This document shows positions 1 to 5,514 of a stretch of 5,515 bases of DNA, one piece after another; the first letter of the stretch is position 1, and the number at the start of each line of letters is the position of its first letter. Source of the DNA: Thermoplasmata archaeon (GTDB lineage Archaea; Thermoplasmatota; Thermoplasmata; Thermoplasmatales; Thermoplasmataceae); contig JAKBRR010000141.1 in NCBI GenBank assembly GCA_021845325.1, positions 1-5,515 of the forward strand, in the 5' to 3' direction. A program made the position numbers and the translations under genes. The notes beneath the pieces were generated by a model. It did no database searches, was not told the DNA's origin, and saw only the letters and a program-made list of their open reading frames with translations.

Positions 1-228
1 TAACTCCTTGGCAATTTTATCTATTCTTTCCTTGCTTAGTTTCCTTGAATCTATGATATTTTTGTCCAAGGATTTTCCCTCATCCTCACTTATGATGCCC
101 TTTAAGTCTAGCACATTCGTTTTATCTGTCAGCCTATAAATCAGCTCTGTGAAACTTTCATTTTTTGACTTTAGCTCTGATAACCTTAAGTAGGCTTCAT
201 CCGAAATAGATATGTTTTTGCTTCCCAT
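1..228 (-). CDS. vapB: VapB-like antitoxin (DUF217 family), 3' end outside window
   Basis: The frame starts at ATG 228-226 and stays open for 76 codons to the left edge, so the stop lies outside the window. The N-terminus MGSKNISISDEAYLRL followed by NESFTELIYRL matches the archaeal VapB/DUF217 pattern: a short DNA-binding strand-helix segment, then the conserved ESF-type motif. The rest (about residues 40-76) is charged and helical, as in the toxin-binding tail of this family, whose members are about 75-85 residues, so only a few residues should be missing. In the family, VapB binds and neutralises a PIN-domain ribonuclease VapC and represses its own promoter; the toxin gene would be expected just left of position 1, but that is not visible. 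A GAGGTG ribosome site six bases upstream and a TATA box support the start. Family call is firm; activity is inferred. Confidence 0.85.
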   Translation of the reverse strand, partial: MGSKNISISDEAYLRLSELKSKNESFTELIYRLTDKTNVLDLKGIISEDEGKSLDKNIIDSRKLSKERIDKIAKEL

Positions 229-234
229 TCACCA

Positions 235-240
235 CACCTC
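235..240 (-). promoter_or_regulatory. Shine-Dalgarno site of the VapB-like gene
   Basis: On the minus strand the bases read GAGGTG, followed by a six-base spacer and then the ATG at 228. This is a strong archaeal ribosome binding site and fixes the start of the antitoxin. A second GGTGA lies directly against the ATG and is too close to be the main site. Confidence 0.7.
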
Positions 241-267
241 AATACACACACATACACATATGTAAAA

Positions 268-275
268 CATATAAA
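268..275 (-). promoter_or_regulatory. TATA box of the VapB-like gene
   Basis: The minus strand reads TTTATATG here with an A/T-rich run just upstream. Transcription would start near 245-250, leaving a short leader that contains the GAGGTG site. The palindrome ACATATGT (256-263) and a CA/TG-rich run (241-256) lie between the TATA box and the gene, where an autoregulatory VapB could bind; that role is inference. Confidence 0.6.
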
Positions 276-329
276 TTTTTTTCCTGATTTTCTTAAAAAC
301 GTATAGATTACTTCCTGATCTCCCTGCTT

Positions 330-818
330 TTACCACCACGATACCCTTTCAAGTGCCTCAAGGATGTCCTTCTGCTTTCTTGTCCTCTCCAGTTCAGTTA
401 ACTTACTGCTGACATCCTCAACAACATGCAGCTTCTCCAACTCAAGCGGCTTTTTTTCCAGCGAGTATCTTTTCATAAGGTCTGATGAGATCATTTCCCT
501 AATGAGCGTTGATCGTATGATGAGCGATATGAAGAATATGAACAGCATGCCCCTGGTGGTTGATTCCTTCCTTATCCTCATGGGGAATATATCCAGATCG
601 GTCTTCAGCATGCGGAATGCCTTCTCAATATTATCCCGGTTGCGGTATATGGAAAGGCATTCCAGTGGCGTGTATTCTCCTCTATACACGAGCAGGAATC
701 TTCCCATTCTGTACTCTGCATTTGATATGGCATTGTTCCTTGCCCTTGTTTTGATTTTGCACAAATCTTGACTGGCGTTTACAATTTGCCCTTCTGCCTG
801 AAAATATGGTGGAAGAAC
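330..818 (-). pseudogene. IS4/IS1634-type transposase, C-terminal fragment
   Basis: The open minus-strand frame runs from an in-frame stop at 821-819 down to TAA 332-330. A 144-residue reading from TTG 764 is possible, but I see this as a remnant with no genuine start. It contains a perfect Y-(2)-R-(3)-E-(6)-K signature of IS4-superfamily transposases, within YRNRDNIEKAFRMLK (residues 40-54 counted from the TTG). The Glu is the third acid of the DDE catalytic triad. The hydrophobic stretch that follows (FIFFISLIIRS) and the basic tail are also typical. Whole transposases of this group are several hundred residues long, and the part carrying the two catalytic Asp residues is absent, with stops in all three minus frames near 780-830. 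The fragment is therefore inactive. No terminal inverted repeat pair could be found in the window, so the ends of the original element are unknown. Confidence 0.85.
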
Positions 819-981
819 TCATCATTTTTTTGCATTCAGAATCAGAAAAATTCAGAGTGGACCGATCGGTATTTGATTAAGGCTTTGAGTGAACGATCTA
901 GAATATTCTTTCAAGGCAAAGATATAGTATGTTTGTAAAATGAAGGGTTGAACTGTAACAATGACAGTTAACCGTTAAATG
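819..981. other. Intergenic stretch, no recognisable gene
   Basis: Only short open frames are seen here, for example 24 codons from ATG 806 and an open plus frame ending in ...FFQGKDIVCL at a TAA near 936. None has a ribosome site or a recognised motif. The stretch joins the broken transposase to the decayed toxin-antitoxin locus and may contain sequence left by earlier insertions. An inverted pair AACTGT (951-956) and ACAGTT (964-969) lies at its right end, just before the next promoter. Confidence 0.4.
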
Positions 982-989
982 TTTATATG
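982..989 (+). promoter_or_regulatory. TATA box of the decayed toxin-antitoxin locus
   Basis: TTTATATG lies about 20 bases before the ATG at 1007, a distance that fits a leaderless or nearly leaderless archaeal transcript. The same octamer is the TATA box of the VapB-like gene at 268-275. The AACTGT/ACAGTT inverted pair at 951-969 sits upstream and could be an old operator; that is inference. Confidence 0.5.
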
Positions 990-1006
990 TTTTTTAACCA
1001 ACCTTC

Positions 1007-1242
1007 ATGGTAAAAACCACGACCAACCCTGAGGATGAAATCTACGCTGAAATCATCAAGGAATCTATGGAAAAGTAAGGAAGCACCAAAAATATGTCAA
1101 AGATTATTAACCAGCGTCTCAGAAAAAAATCATATCTGCACAGAAGCGCAGAGAGTGTATTACTTTCCAGACAAAAGAAACTCTGTCATCTCTGGATGCA
1201 GACAATGAGATAAGGAAGGGATGGGAGGAAAACATTAAGTGA
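1007..1242 (+). pseudogene. Decayed antitoxin gene (VapB-like), frameshifted
   Basis: ATG 1007 opens MVKTTTNPEDEIYAEIIKES and reaches a TAA at 1076 after 23 codons. The same frame continues past the stop with NMSKIINQRLRKK, which looks like the second helix of a small ribbon-helix-helix-like antitoxin. The third frame then carries a C-terminal stretch ending ADNEIRKGWEENIK and TGA 1240-1242. That TGA overlaps the GTG start of the PIN remnant (1239-1241), the usual antitoxin-toxin coupling. The whole reads as one gene of roughly 75-80 codons broken by at least a nonsense mutation and one frameshift. The exact antitoxin subfamily is uncertain; the assignment depends largely on the position before a PIN domain. 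Confidence 0.6.
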
Positions 1243-1330
1243 CCGTGCTAATCGATACCAATGTTTTGGTGTCTGATACCATATAGCGGAAGGCAAAGTT
1301 GTTTCATCCGTGTAGGCGAAAAGGTGACTC

Positions 1331-1348
1331 AGGCTATCCTGATAGCCT
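1331..1348. repeat. Short perfect inverted repeat in the PIN remnant
   Basis: AGGCTATC (1331-1338) and GATAGCCT (1341-1348) are exact complements with two bases between them. It could fold as a small hairpin or mark a site of rearrangement in the dead toxin gene. No poly-T run follows directly, so a terminator is not well supported. Confidence 0.45.
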
Positions 1349-1407
1349 CTTATTGTATTAAGGAAAAACTTCAAGATTTTTCGCTCAGTACATTCAGTCT
1401 GGACAGG

Positions 1408-1416
1408 TTAATATAT
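1408..1416 (+). promoter_or_regulatory. TATA box of the ATPase gene
   Basis: TTAATATAT is centred about 30 bases before the ATG at 1442. With an archaeal start site about 25 bases downstream, transcription would begin within a few bases of the ATG, so the mRNA is probably leaderless; this agrees with the absence of any Shine-Dalgarno match upstream of 1442. Confidence 0.55.
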
Positions 1417-1428
1417 TCGTTGTGAATA

Positions 1429-1441
1429 AAGTATAATACTT
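1429..1441. promoter_or_regulatory. Palindrome abutting the ATPase start, possible operator
   Basis: AAGTAT-A-ATACTT is a perfect 6+1+6 inverted repeat that ends on the base before the ATG and covers the predicted transcription start. A repressor bound here would block initiation. It is AT-only except for one G and one C, so chance occurrence is possible. Confidence 0.35.
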
Positions 1442-2881
1442 ATGTCTCAACAAAACTTTGTTAATAGGATCGAAGAGATAGAAATCTTCGAGCGTGCTTA
1501 CTCATCTAAGGAAGCTTCACTGTTCATTCTTTACGGTAGAAGAAGAGTAGGAAAGACAGAGCTGATCAATAAGTTCATTGGCAACAGGGGAGTTTATTTT
1601 CTTGCAACCGCAGAAGGAGACAGGGAAAACATAAACAACTTCAAATCGAGTATGTCAAAGTTTCTGGAAGATGACAGCATTTCAAAGGCTAACTTTGACA
1701 ACTGGCAGTCTCTCTTCACGGTTCTGGTTTCCAGCAGTTCATTTCAGAAAAAAGCAAAAGAATCGAAGATCATAATTGCAATAGATGAATTTCCATATCT
1801 TATAGAAGCCAACAGGACGATTCCGTCGGTTTTTCAGAAGATATATGACACAATACTCAGACAGATGAATGTGATGTTGATTCTTTCTGGATCATCCATC
1901 AGCATAATGGAAAACGAAGTACTTTCCTATAAAAGTCCCCTTTACGGTAGAAGAACGGGCCAACTGAAGTTGAAACCTCTGAGATTCAGATATCTGGCTG
2001 AATTTTTGGAATATGAATTTGAAGACTTATGCAAGACATATTTTGTATTTGGCGGCATACCAGAATACCTTCTGAAACTTAATCCTGAGGTTGGATTCTG
2101 GGAAAATGTATCTGAGAAGGTGCTTTCAAAAGGCTCAGCACTCTATGAAGAGGCAGAATTTCTCCTTAGAACGGAATTCAGGGAACCGAGGAATTATATG
2201 CTGATTCTCAGATCCATTTCCTACGGAAATCATACACTGGCCGAAATATGTGGTTATACTGGCCTAGACAAGAGTATGGTATCCAAGTATCTTGATGTCT
2301 TAATGTCACTTGATCTTGTAATATCTGAAAAGCCATTTGGTGCTTCTGAGAAATTTAAGAGAAGGTTATACTGGATATCTGACCAGTATCTGAAGTTCTG
2401 GTTCAGGTATGTCTTGCCACATAAAAGCGAAATAGAGAGTTCTCACAAAAATAGAGTTCTTGAAAATATAAAGGAGGATTTTCCTACTTTTGCGGGTGAG
2501 CAGTTTGAGAACCTCATGAAGGAACTCATACTAGAAGGTATATTGGGTAGGTCATTTGACACGGTTTCCAGGTGGTGGGGGAAGAGTGGATCTGGAAAGA
2601 AGGGGAGAGACGTTGAGGAGATCGATATTGTCGCACATTCCCAAGTACGTGGAGAATTACTTTTCGCTGAATGCAAATGGACAAACAGTCCTGTACCAAT
2701 TAATGTGTTTGAAGCTTTAAAGATGAAATCAGAGACCTTGAGAAAGCAATATCCTGGGGAAAAGTACACATATGCTCTGTTTTCAAAATCTGGTTTTAGA
2801 GGAGATTATAAACAACTGAGCAAAGACGTTATCCTGATGTGTCTTTCTGAAATTCAAAGAGCTACTATGAAGGACCGTTAA
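1442..2881 (+). CDS. Archaeal AAA-type ATPase with C-terminal DUF234 nuclease-like domain
   Basis: This intact 479-residue protein fits the archaeal ATPase family COG1672 (ATPase domain PF01637 plus DUF234) in length and order. The N-terminus FVNRIEEIE is the family's NRexE box. Walker A is GRRRVGKT (residues 32-39) and Walker B is IIIAIDEFPYL with D115-E116. A sensor-type LILSGSS lies at 147-152, followed by the diagnostic SPLYGRRTGQLKLKPL (165-180) and FGGIPEYL (203-210). A winged helix spans about 250-305. From W311 the DUF234 part carries EID (D395) and AECKW (E410, K412), the D...E-x-K pattern of PD-(D/E)XK nucleases. No membrane segment or signal peptide is visible, so it should be cytosolic. 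The cellular role of the family is not settled; members are numerous in archaeal accessory regions. Here it stands alone, with its own promoter and no ribosome site, converging on the operon at 3015-5134. Confidence 0.92.
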   Translation: MSQQNFVNRIEEIEIFERAYSSKEASLFILYGRRRVGKTELINKFIGNRGVYFLATAEGDRENINNFKSSMSKFLEDDSISKANFDNWQSLFTVLVSSSSFQKKAKESKIIIAIDEFPYLIEANRTIPSVFQKIYDTILRQMNVMLILSGSSISIMENEVLSYKSPLYGRRTGQLKLKPLRFRYLAEFLEYEFEDLCKTYFVFGGIPEYLLKLNPEVGFWENVSEKVLSKGSALYEEAEFLLRTEFREPRNYMLILRSISYGNHTLAEICGYTGLDKSMVSKYLDVLMSLDLVISEKPFGASEKFKRRLYWISDQYLKFWFRYVLPHKSEIESSHKNRVLENIKEDFPTFAGEQFENLMKELILEGILGRSFDTVSRWWGKSGSGKKGRDVEEIDIVAHSQVRGELLFAECKWTNSPVPINVFEALKMKSETLRKQYPGEKYTYALFSKSGFRGDYKQLSKDVILMCLSEIQRATMKDR

Positions 2882-3014
2882 GGAATGAAGAAACGGACCG
2901 GGAGGTATCATGTATCAATTGATTATAAGTTTATTTGAACTATTAAAAGCTCAATTTTAATTAAATAGAACTTCACAATTTTGTTGTAGCATTGAGAACT
3001 AAAATCATACTGGT
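2882..3014. other. Convergent intergenic gap
   Basis: The stops of the ATPase gene (TAA 2879-2881) and the minus-strand operon (TAA 3017-3015) face each other across this gap. It is very A/T-rich between about 2920 and 2990, with T runs on both strands such as AATTTTAATT (2953-2962), which could serve as simple archaeal T-stretch terminators in both directions. A 16-codon frame (2910-2960) behind a GGGAGGT sequence is treated as a separate observation. Confidence 0.4.
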
Positions 3015-4049
3015 TTACCGGCCAAATTGTTCTAAGAACGTTTGAGGTAATTTATGTTTGACGGTCCTGTTTATAACTTCCTCCGTAAGTTTATACTCAT
3101 CTCCAAGTGCATTCAAAATATCTCCATTTAAGTGATAAGTTGTTATTGGACCTTTAGTTTTCAGGATAATCTTCCCTATAAACATTAAGGAAAAGAGGAA
3201 ATCAAGTTCATCTTGTGTTGGATAAATCCTAAACTCATGAAAGAATGACTTCATTCGGTTGGTTAAATCTCTTTGCCCAAGGTTCTTTTCAGATTTTCTG
3301 AATAATTTGCCAACGCTAAGAATAGAGATAATGTTTACCACAGGATCAACATATTTTTGACGTGATGGCATTATTCTTCCCTTTTCTAATTCTTGCTCAT
3401 CCGCGTTCTTGAGATAGTTTAACAGTTTACTATTTCCATGTATGCACAGACATAAACTGCATTCAGCTTTTTCTTTATGACTGCAAACTTTTATATTAGC
3501 TCTGTGAAGATACGGTATATGAATTACATCGCCATCCGCGTTCTTCCTATCATAGGACCAGATAACTAGACCGGTCTTGTTTTTCCAATCCTTTTTAGTC
3601 GTGGTTACGTAATCAATTAGTCTGTTACTAAGGCTCCCTGGAATAAAGATTACATATTCCAAGTTAGTTCGCACAAGTTCTAACCCGTCTCGTCCTGCCT
3701 CTGCTATTTGCTCAAGAATAACTTTTTCGTTCCCTTGTTCTATAAGTAGCTCAGTATTCTGTATTTTCTCAGTAATTTCCCTTACAAGTTTCTCGTTATC
3801 ATTGAATGAAGACTTAATTTCTACAAATACAGGAGATAACTTACCCTCCCTCAGTTGGGGGAGGTTCCCTAGCGTCAAATCCCAAGAACCTTTCATTAGT
3901 TCTGTGGACGATGTATAAAGGTCAGAAGTCAGATAGGTGTATTCATGCTTAGCGTTAGTGTCAGTGAAGACTCTGTAAAGAATATATCTTAGTTTCGAAT
4001 GTTGAATAGCATCTTTTACACTTGCCGCACGGGCTTCACTGTATGTCAT
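3015..4049 (-). CDS. Uncharacterised protein with PD-(D/E)XK-like core and Cys cluster
   Basis: I do not recognise a named family. The 344-residue product reads GSWDLTLGN (D57) then SPVFVEIKSSF (E77, K79), the spacing and hydrophobic setting of a D...E-x-K metal-dependent nuclease core. Strand-like LEYVIFIPG (130-138) and GLVIWSYD (160-167) follow, as the later strands of that fold would. A compact cluster C189-x7-C197-x2-C200-x-C202-x-H204 could bind zinc or an iron-sulphur centre. The C-terminal third (about 255-325) is helix-rich and ends in a winged-helix-like LFSLMFIGKIILKTKGPITTYHL segment (read in two parts: 285-296 and 297-308). No membrane segment is present. ATG 4049 is preceded by AAGGT on the minus strand, five bases upstream. 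It lies 11 bases after the previous gene, so the two form one operon and probably act together. The nuclease call is a motif-level inference. Confidence 0.8.
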   Translation of the reverse strand: MTYSEARAASVKDAIQHSKLRYILYRVFTDTNAKHEYTYLTSDLYTSSTELMKGSWDLTLGNLPQLREGKLSPVFVEIKSSFNDNEKLVREITEKIQNTELLIEQGNEKVILEQIAEAGRDGLELVRTNLEYVIFIPGSLSNRLIDYVTTTKKDWKNKTGLVIWSYDRKNADGDVIHIPYLHRANIKVCSHKEKAECSLCLCIHGNSKLLNYLKNADEQELEKGRIMPSRQKYVDPVVNIISILSVGKLFRKSEKNLGQRDLTNRMKSFFHEFRIYPTQDELDFLFSLMFIGKIILKTKGPITTYHLNGDILNALGDEYKLTEEVINRTVKHKLPQTFLEQFGR

Positions 4050-4053
4050 ATCT

Positions 4054-4060
4054 ACCTTAA
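4054..4060 (-). promoter_or_regulatory. Ribosome binding site of the second operon gene
   Basis: The minus strand reads TTAAGGT, then four bases, then the ATG at 4049. It overlaps the intergenic gap just after the TAA (4063-4061) of the first gene, so the second gene can be translated from the same message with its own site or by re-initiation. Confidence 0.5.
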
Positions 4061-5134
4061 TTAACTCTCCTGTTCGATTTGAAAGTACTTATCTATACCG
4101 AAATAAAGATGTAATAAATCCTCAAGCTGAGGTTGAAATGTTGGGCTGACTAAAATTTTTCCCAGTCTGATGTCAACAGAAAAAGAGGAGGTGAATTTAC
4201 TTTCATTTGTTGGATAAGCATCATCATAGAGCAGGTTGAATGAACAAGATTCTTTGTCAATGCTCTTTCCATATACCCCTGCAGACTCCTCTAAATAACC
4301 AATAAAATTGTCAACTGTATCATCCCCCATGAGTGAATCTTCATTTGAGTCTATGTGTGAAACTTTTGTTGGTACCCTAAGCTTCACAACCAAGTTGCTA
4401 TGGCCAAATAATTGCAGATTGCGTATTTCTAGTTTTTCCAATTTTGCTCTATTTACCGTCTTTCTTATGATACGATGGTCTTCAATCATCTTTTGTATCA
4501 ATGTATTTAGGACTTCAGTGTCCTCAGGAACAATCGGCATAGTAATTATGCCCCTGCCGTCAATCTGAATTTTAATACTGCTGCCCGGCTTTCTTAATGT
4601 TGCCTTGTATGGTCTTAATCCATCTTTCCAATCGTTTTCAAGCCTCTCATATATCAACCGGCCGTCCTCATCAACATTATCATCCTTGAAGTAAGACTGA
4701 AGTTTAGTTGCCCCACTACGGTATTCTTTCAGAAGATAACCTGTGTAGTTTTCCTGTTTCATTAAGAACTGGAACAGGGAATCGGACCTAGCTGGAACCG
4801 TGTTGAACCCAAGTGACCTTAATAGTTGTTGGGCTCTAATTAAGTCTCTCCAAGATGACTTGTTAATTACTCCAAATACAACAGCATATTCATCACCTCG
4901 GGCTATTTCAAGCAGAAGATCTATTCCAAAAAGCATCATGTCTTTTGTCGTTAGCTTATTGTCATCGTTGAGCCATATTCTGAAAGAATGATTTCCAACC
5001 ACTTCAGAAGGCAACCTTGAAAGCGCTTCGTTTACACTTTTGGAAAAGGTAGGCCATACGAAATATAAATTAAAGGAGCTCCCCCTATCTTGTGAGAGTT
5101 TTTTAAAACTATCGTACTCTATCAAACTGAGCAC
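4061..5134 (-). CDS. Uncharacterised 357-residue protein, first gene of a two-gene operon
   Basis: I cannot assign this gene to a family. The product is soluble, with no signal peptide, membrane segment, Walker motif, Cys cluster or evident catalytic signature. The first 125 residues alternate strands and helices (SFRIWLND, DEYAVVFGVI, QQLLRSLGF), compatible with an alpha/beta domain. The centre contains a strand-rich SSIKIQIDGRGIITMPIV, a long basic helix region (RIIRKTVNRAKLEKLE) and another strand LVVKLRVP. The C-terminus ends in RLGKILVSPTFQ and an aromatic helix. The listed start is GTG 5134, with GAGGAA almost touching it; TTG 5125, three codons in, would have better spacing to that site. 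No ATG exists between the upstream stop (5155-5153) and the GTG. The 11-base gap to the nuclease-like gene suggests a partner role, for example target recognition or regulation, but this is context only. Confidence 0.8.
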   Translation of the reverse strand: MLSLIEYDSFKKLSQDRGSSFNLYFVWPTFSKSVNEALSRLPSEVVGNHSFRIWLNDDNKLTTKDMMLFGIDLLLEIARGDEYAVVFGVINKSSWRDLIRAQQLLRSLGFNTVPARSDSLFQFLMKQENYTGYLLKEYRSGATKLQSYFKDDNVDEDGRLIYERLENDWKDGLRPYKATLRKPGSSIKIQIDGRGIITMPIVPEDTEVLNTLIQKMIEDHRIIRKTVNRAKLEKLEIRNLQLFGHSNLVVKLRVPTKVSHIDSNEDSLMGDDTVDNFIGYLEESAGVYGKSIDKESCSFNLLYDDAYPTNESKFTSSFSVDIRLGKILVSPTFQPQLEDLLHLYFGIDKYFQIEQES

Positions 5135-5166
5135 TTCCTCAGATAAAGTGAATTAAATCGTAAGCT

Positions 5167-5176
5167 AAAACTTAAA
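5167..5176 (-). promoter_or_regulatory. Probable TATA box of the two-gene operon
   Basis: The minus strand reads TTTAAGTTTT here. A start about 25 bases downstream would fall near 5147, giving a leader of about 13 bases before GTG 5134 or 22 before TTG 5125, and including the GAGGAA site (5140-5135). The match to the archaeal TATA consensus is moderate. A second TATA-like AATTATAAC lies much farther upstream (5310-5302). Confidence 0.4.
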
Positions 5177-5322
5177 CTGGCATATCTTTTGGCTGACCTT
5201 ACTGGAGATAGGAACTTCATTTATTCTCTTACGGTAATGCAAATAAAAACCTTCTGGTTGTTTAAGCAATTGAGGGCTACACGCTGAGGTCTTTGATAGC
5301 TGTTATAATTGGGAAGAAAAAC
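5177..5322. other. Intergenic stretch between operon and IS256 end
   Basis: I see no convincing gene here. The minus strand holds an open frame without a start (ending ...FICITVRE at a stop near 5222) and a 32-codon frame from ATG 5220 that runs into the operon's first gene. Neither has a ribosome site or recognisable motif. Confidence 0.4.
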
Positions 5323-5370
5323 GATAGTGTACATGATTTGCTGTAATTTCGAAAAGATCCTGTACATTCC
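5323..5370 (-). mobile_element. Probable terminal region of the IS256-family element
   Basis: This non-coding tail follows the transposase stop at 5371. It contains two copies of TGTACAT (near 5328-5334 and 5371-side at about 5361), separated by TTTGCTGTAATTTCG-type sequence. The outer copy, in GATAGTGTACA, is a plausible outer end of the element's inverted repeat. The opposite end is outside the window, so the boundary and the target duplication cannot be tested here. Confidence 0.3.
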
Positions 5371-5514
5371 CTAATTCTCCTCCATGTTCATATATCTTCT
5401 CCCTGTTATCCATTCCTCATTTATGTCCATCATTATTGTCACGACCAGTCTCAGGAGAGACTGTTCTGATGGAAATGCCCCTATCTTTTTCGTCCTCCTC
5501 TTGAGTTCCAGGTT
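5371..5514 (-). CDS. IS256 (mutator) family transposase, C-terminal end only
   Basis: The minus strand encodes 47 residues from the right edge to TAG 5373-5371. The motifs ELKRRTKKIGAFPSE, then LLRLVVTIMMDINEEW and TGRRYMNME, are the characteristic C-terminus of IS256/mutator transposases (N/E-LKRRT...FP...S...RL...EEW...R-RY). The family works by cut-and-paste or copy-out DDE chemistry; the catalytic domain is beyond the window, so it cannot be said whether this copy is complete. It points the same way as the operon at 3015-5134 and ends about 240 bases before it, so read-through into the operon is possible. Confidence 0.88.
   Translation of the reverse strand, partial: NLELKRRTKKIGAFPSEQSLLRLVVTIMMDINEEWITGRRYMNMEEN

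Larger units (their letters stand above)
1239..1425 (+). pseudogene. Decayed PIN-domain toxin gene (VapC-like)
   Basis: GTG 1239 opens VTVLIDTNVLVSDTI and meets TAG at 1284. The IDTNVLVSD segment is the hallmark first strand of PIN ribonucleases, with the first metal-binding Asp. A second frame gives AEGKVVSSV (1286-1312), like the second PIN strand, and a third frame continues VGEKVTQAILIASY, whose Glu fits the second acidic position, to TGA 1423-1425. The conserved Glu falls near codon 27, where about 35-45 is usual, so a short stretch seems to have been lost as well as the frame. A full VapC has about 120-140 residues; here under 65 codons remain and no later acidic motifs are seen, so the toxin is dead. 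PIN identity of the first segment is clear; joining the later frames is inference. Confidence 0.65.

Noticed and set aside
241..262. CA-rich run as a possible tandem repeat or CRISPR-like unit
   Set aside because: It is a short simple-sequence run of about 16-20 bases with no spacer structure; no CRISPR array is seen anywhere in the window.
364..771. A 135-codon plus-strand frame
   Set aside because: It is the exact antisense of the transposase fragment, whose Y-R-E-K signature is on the minus strand; the plus product is low-complexity Ser/Leu-rich with no motif.
1186..1374. A 62-codon minus-strand frame
   Set aside because: It is antisense to the PIN-toxin remnant, whose IDTNVLVSD motif shows the plus strand to be the former coding strand.
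2443..2769. A 108-codon minus-strand frame inside the ATPase gene
   Set aside because: It is antisense to the DUF234 domain, which has clear motifs on the plus strand; no ribosome site or recognisable product.
4308..4991. Two plus-strand frames (86 and 63 codons) within the first operon gene
   Set aside because: They are shadows of a long intact minus-strand gene and have Ser/Leu-rich, motif-free products.
5446..5463. Perfect hairpin CAGTCTC-AGGA-GAGACTG
   Set aside because: It lies inside the conserved IS256 transposase coding sequence (SLLRLV region) and has no T run after it, so it is more likely a coding coincidence than a terminator.
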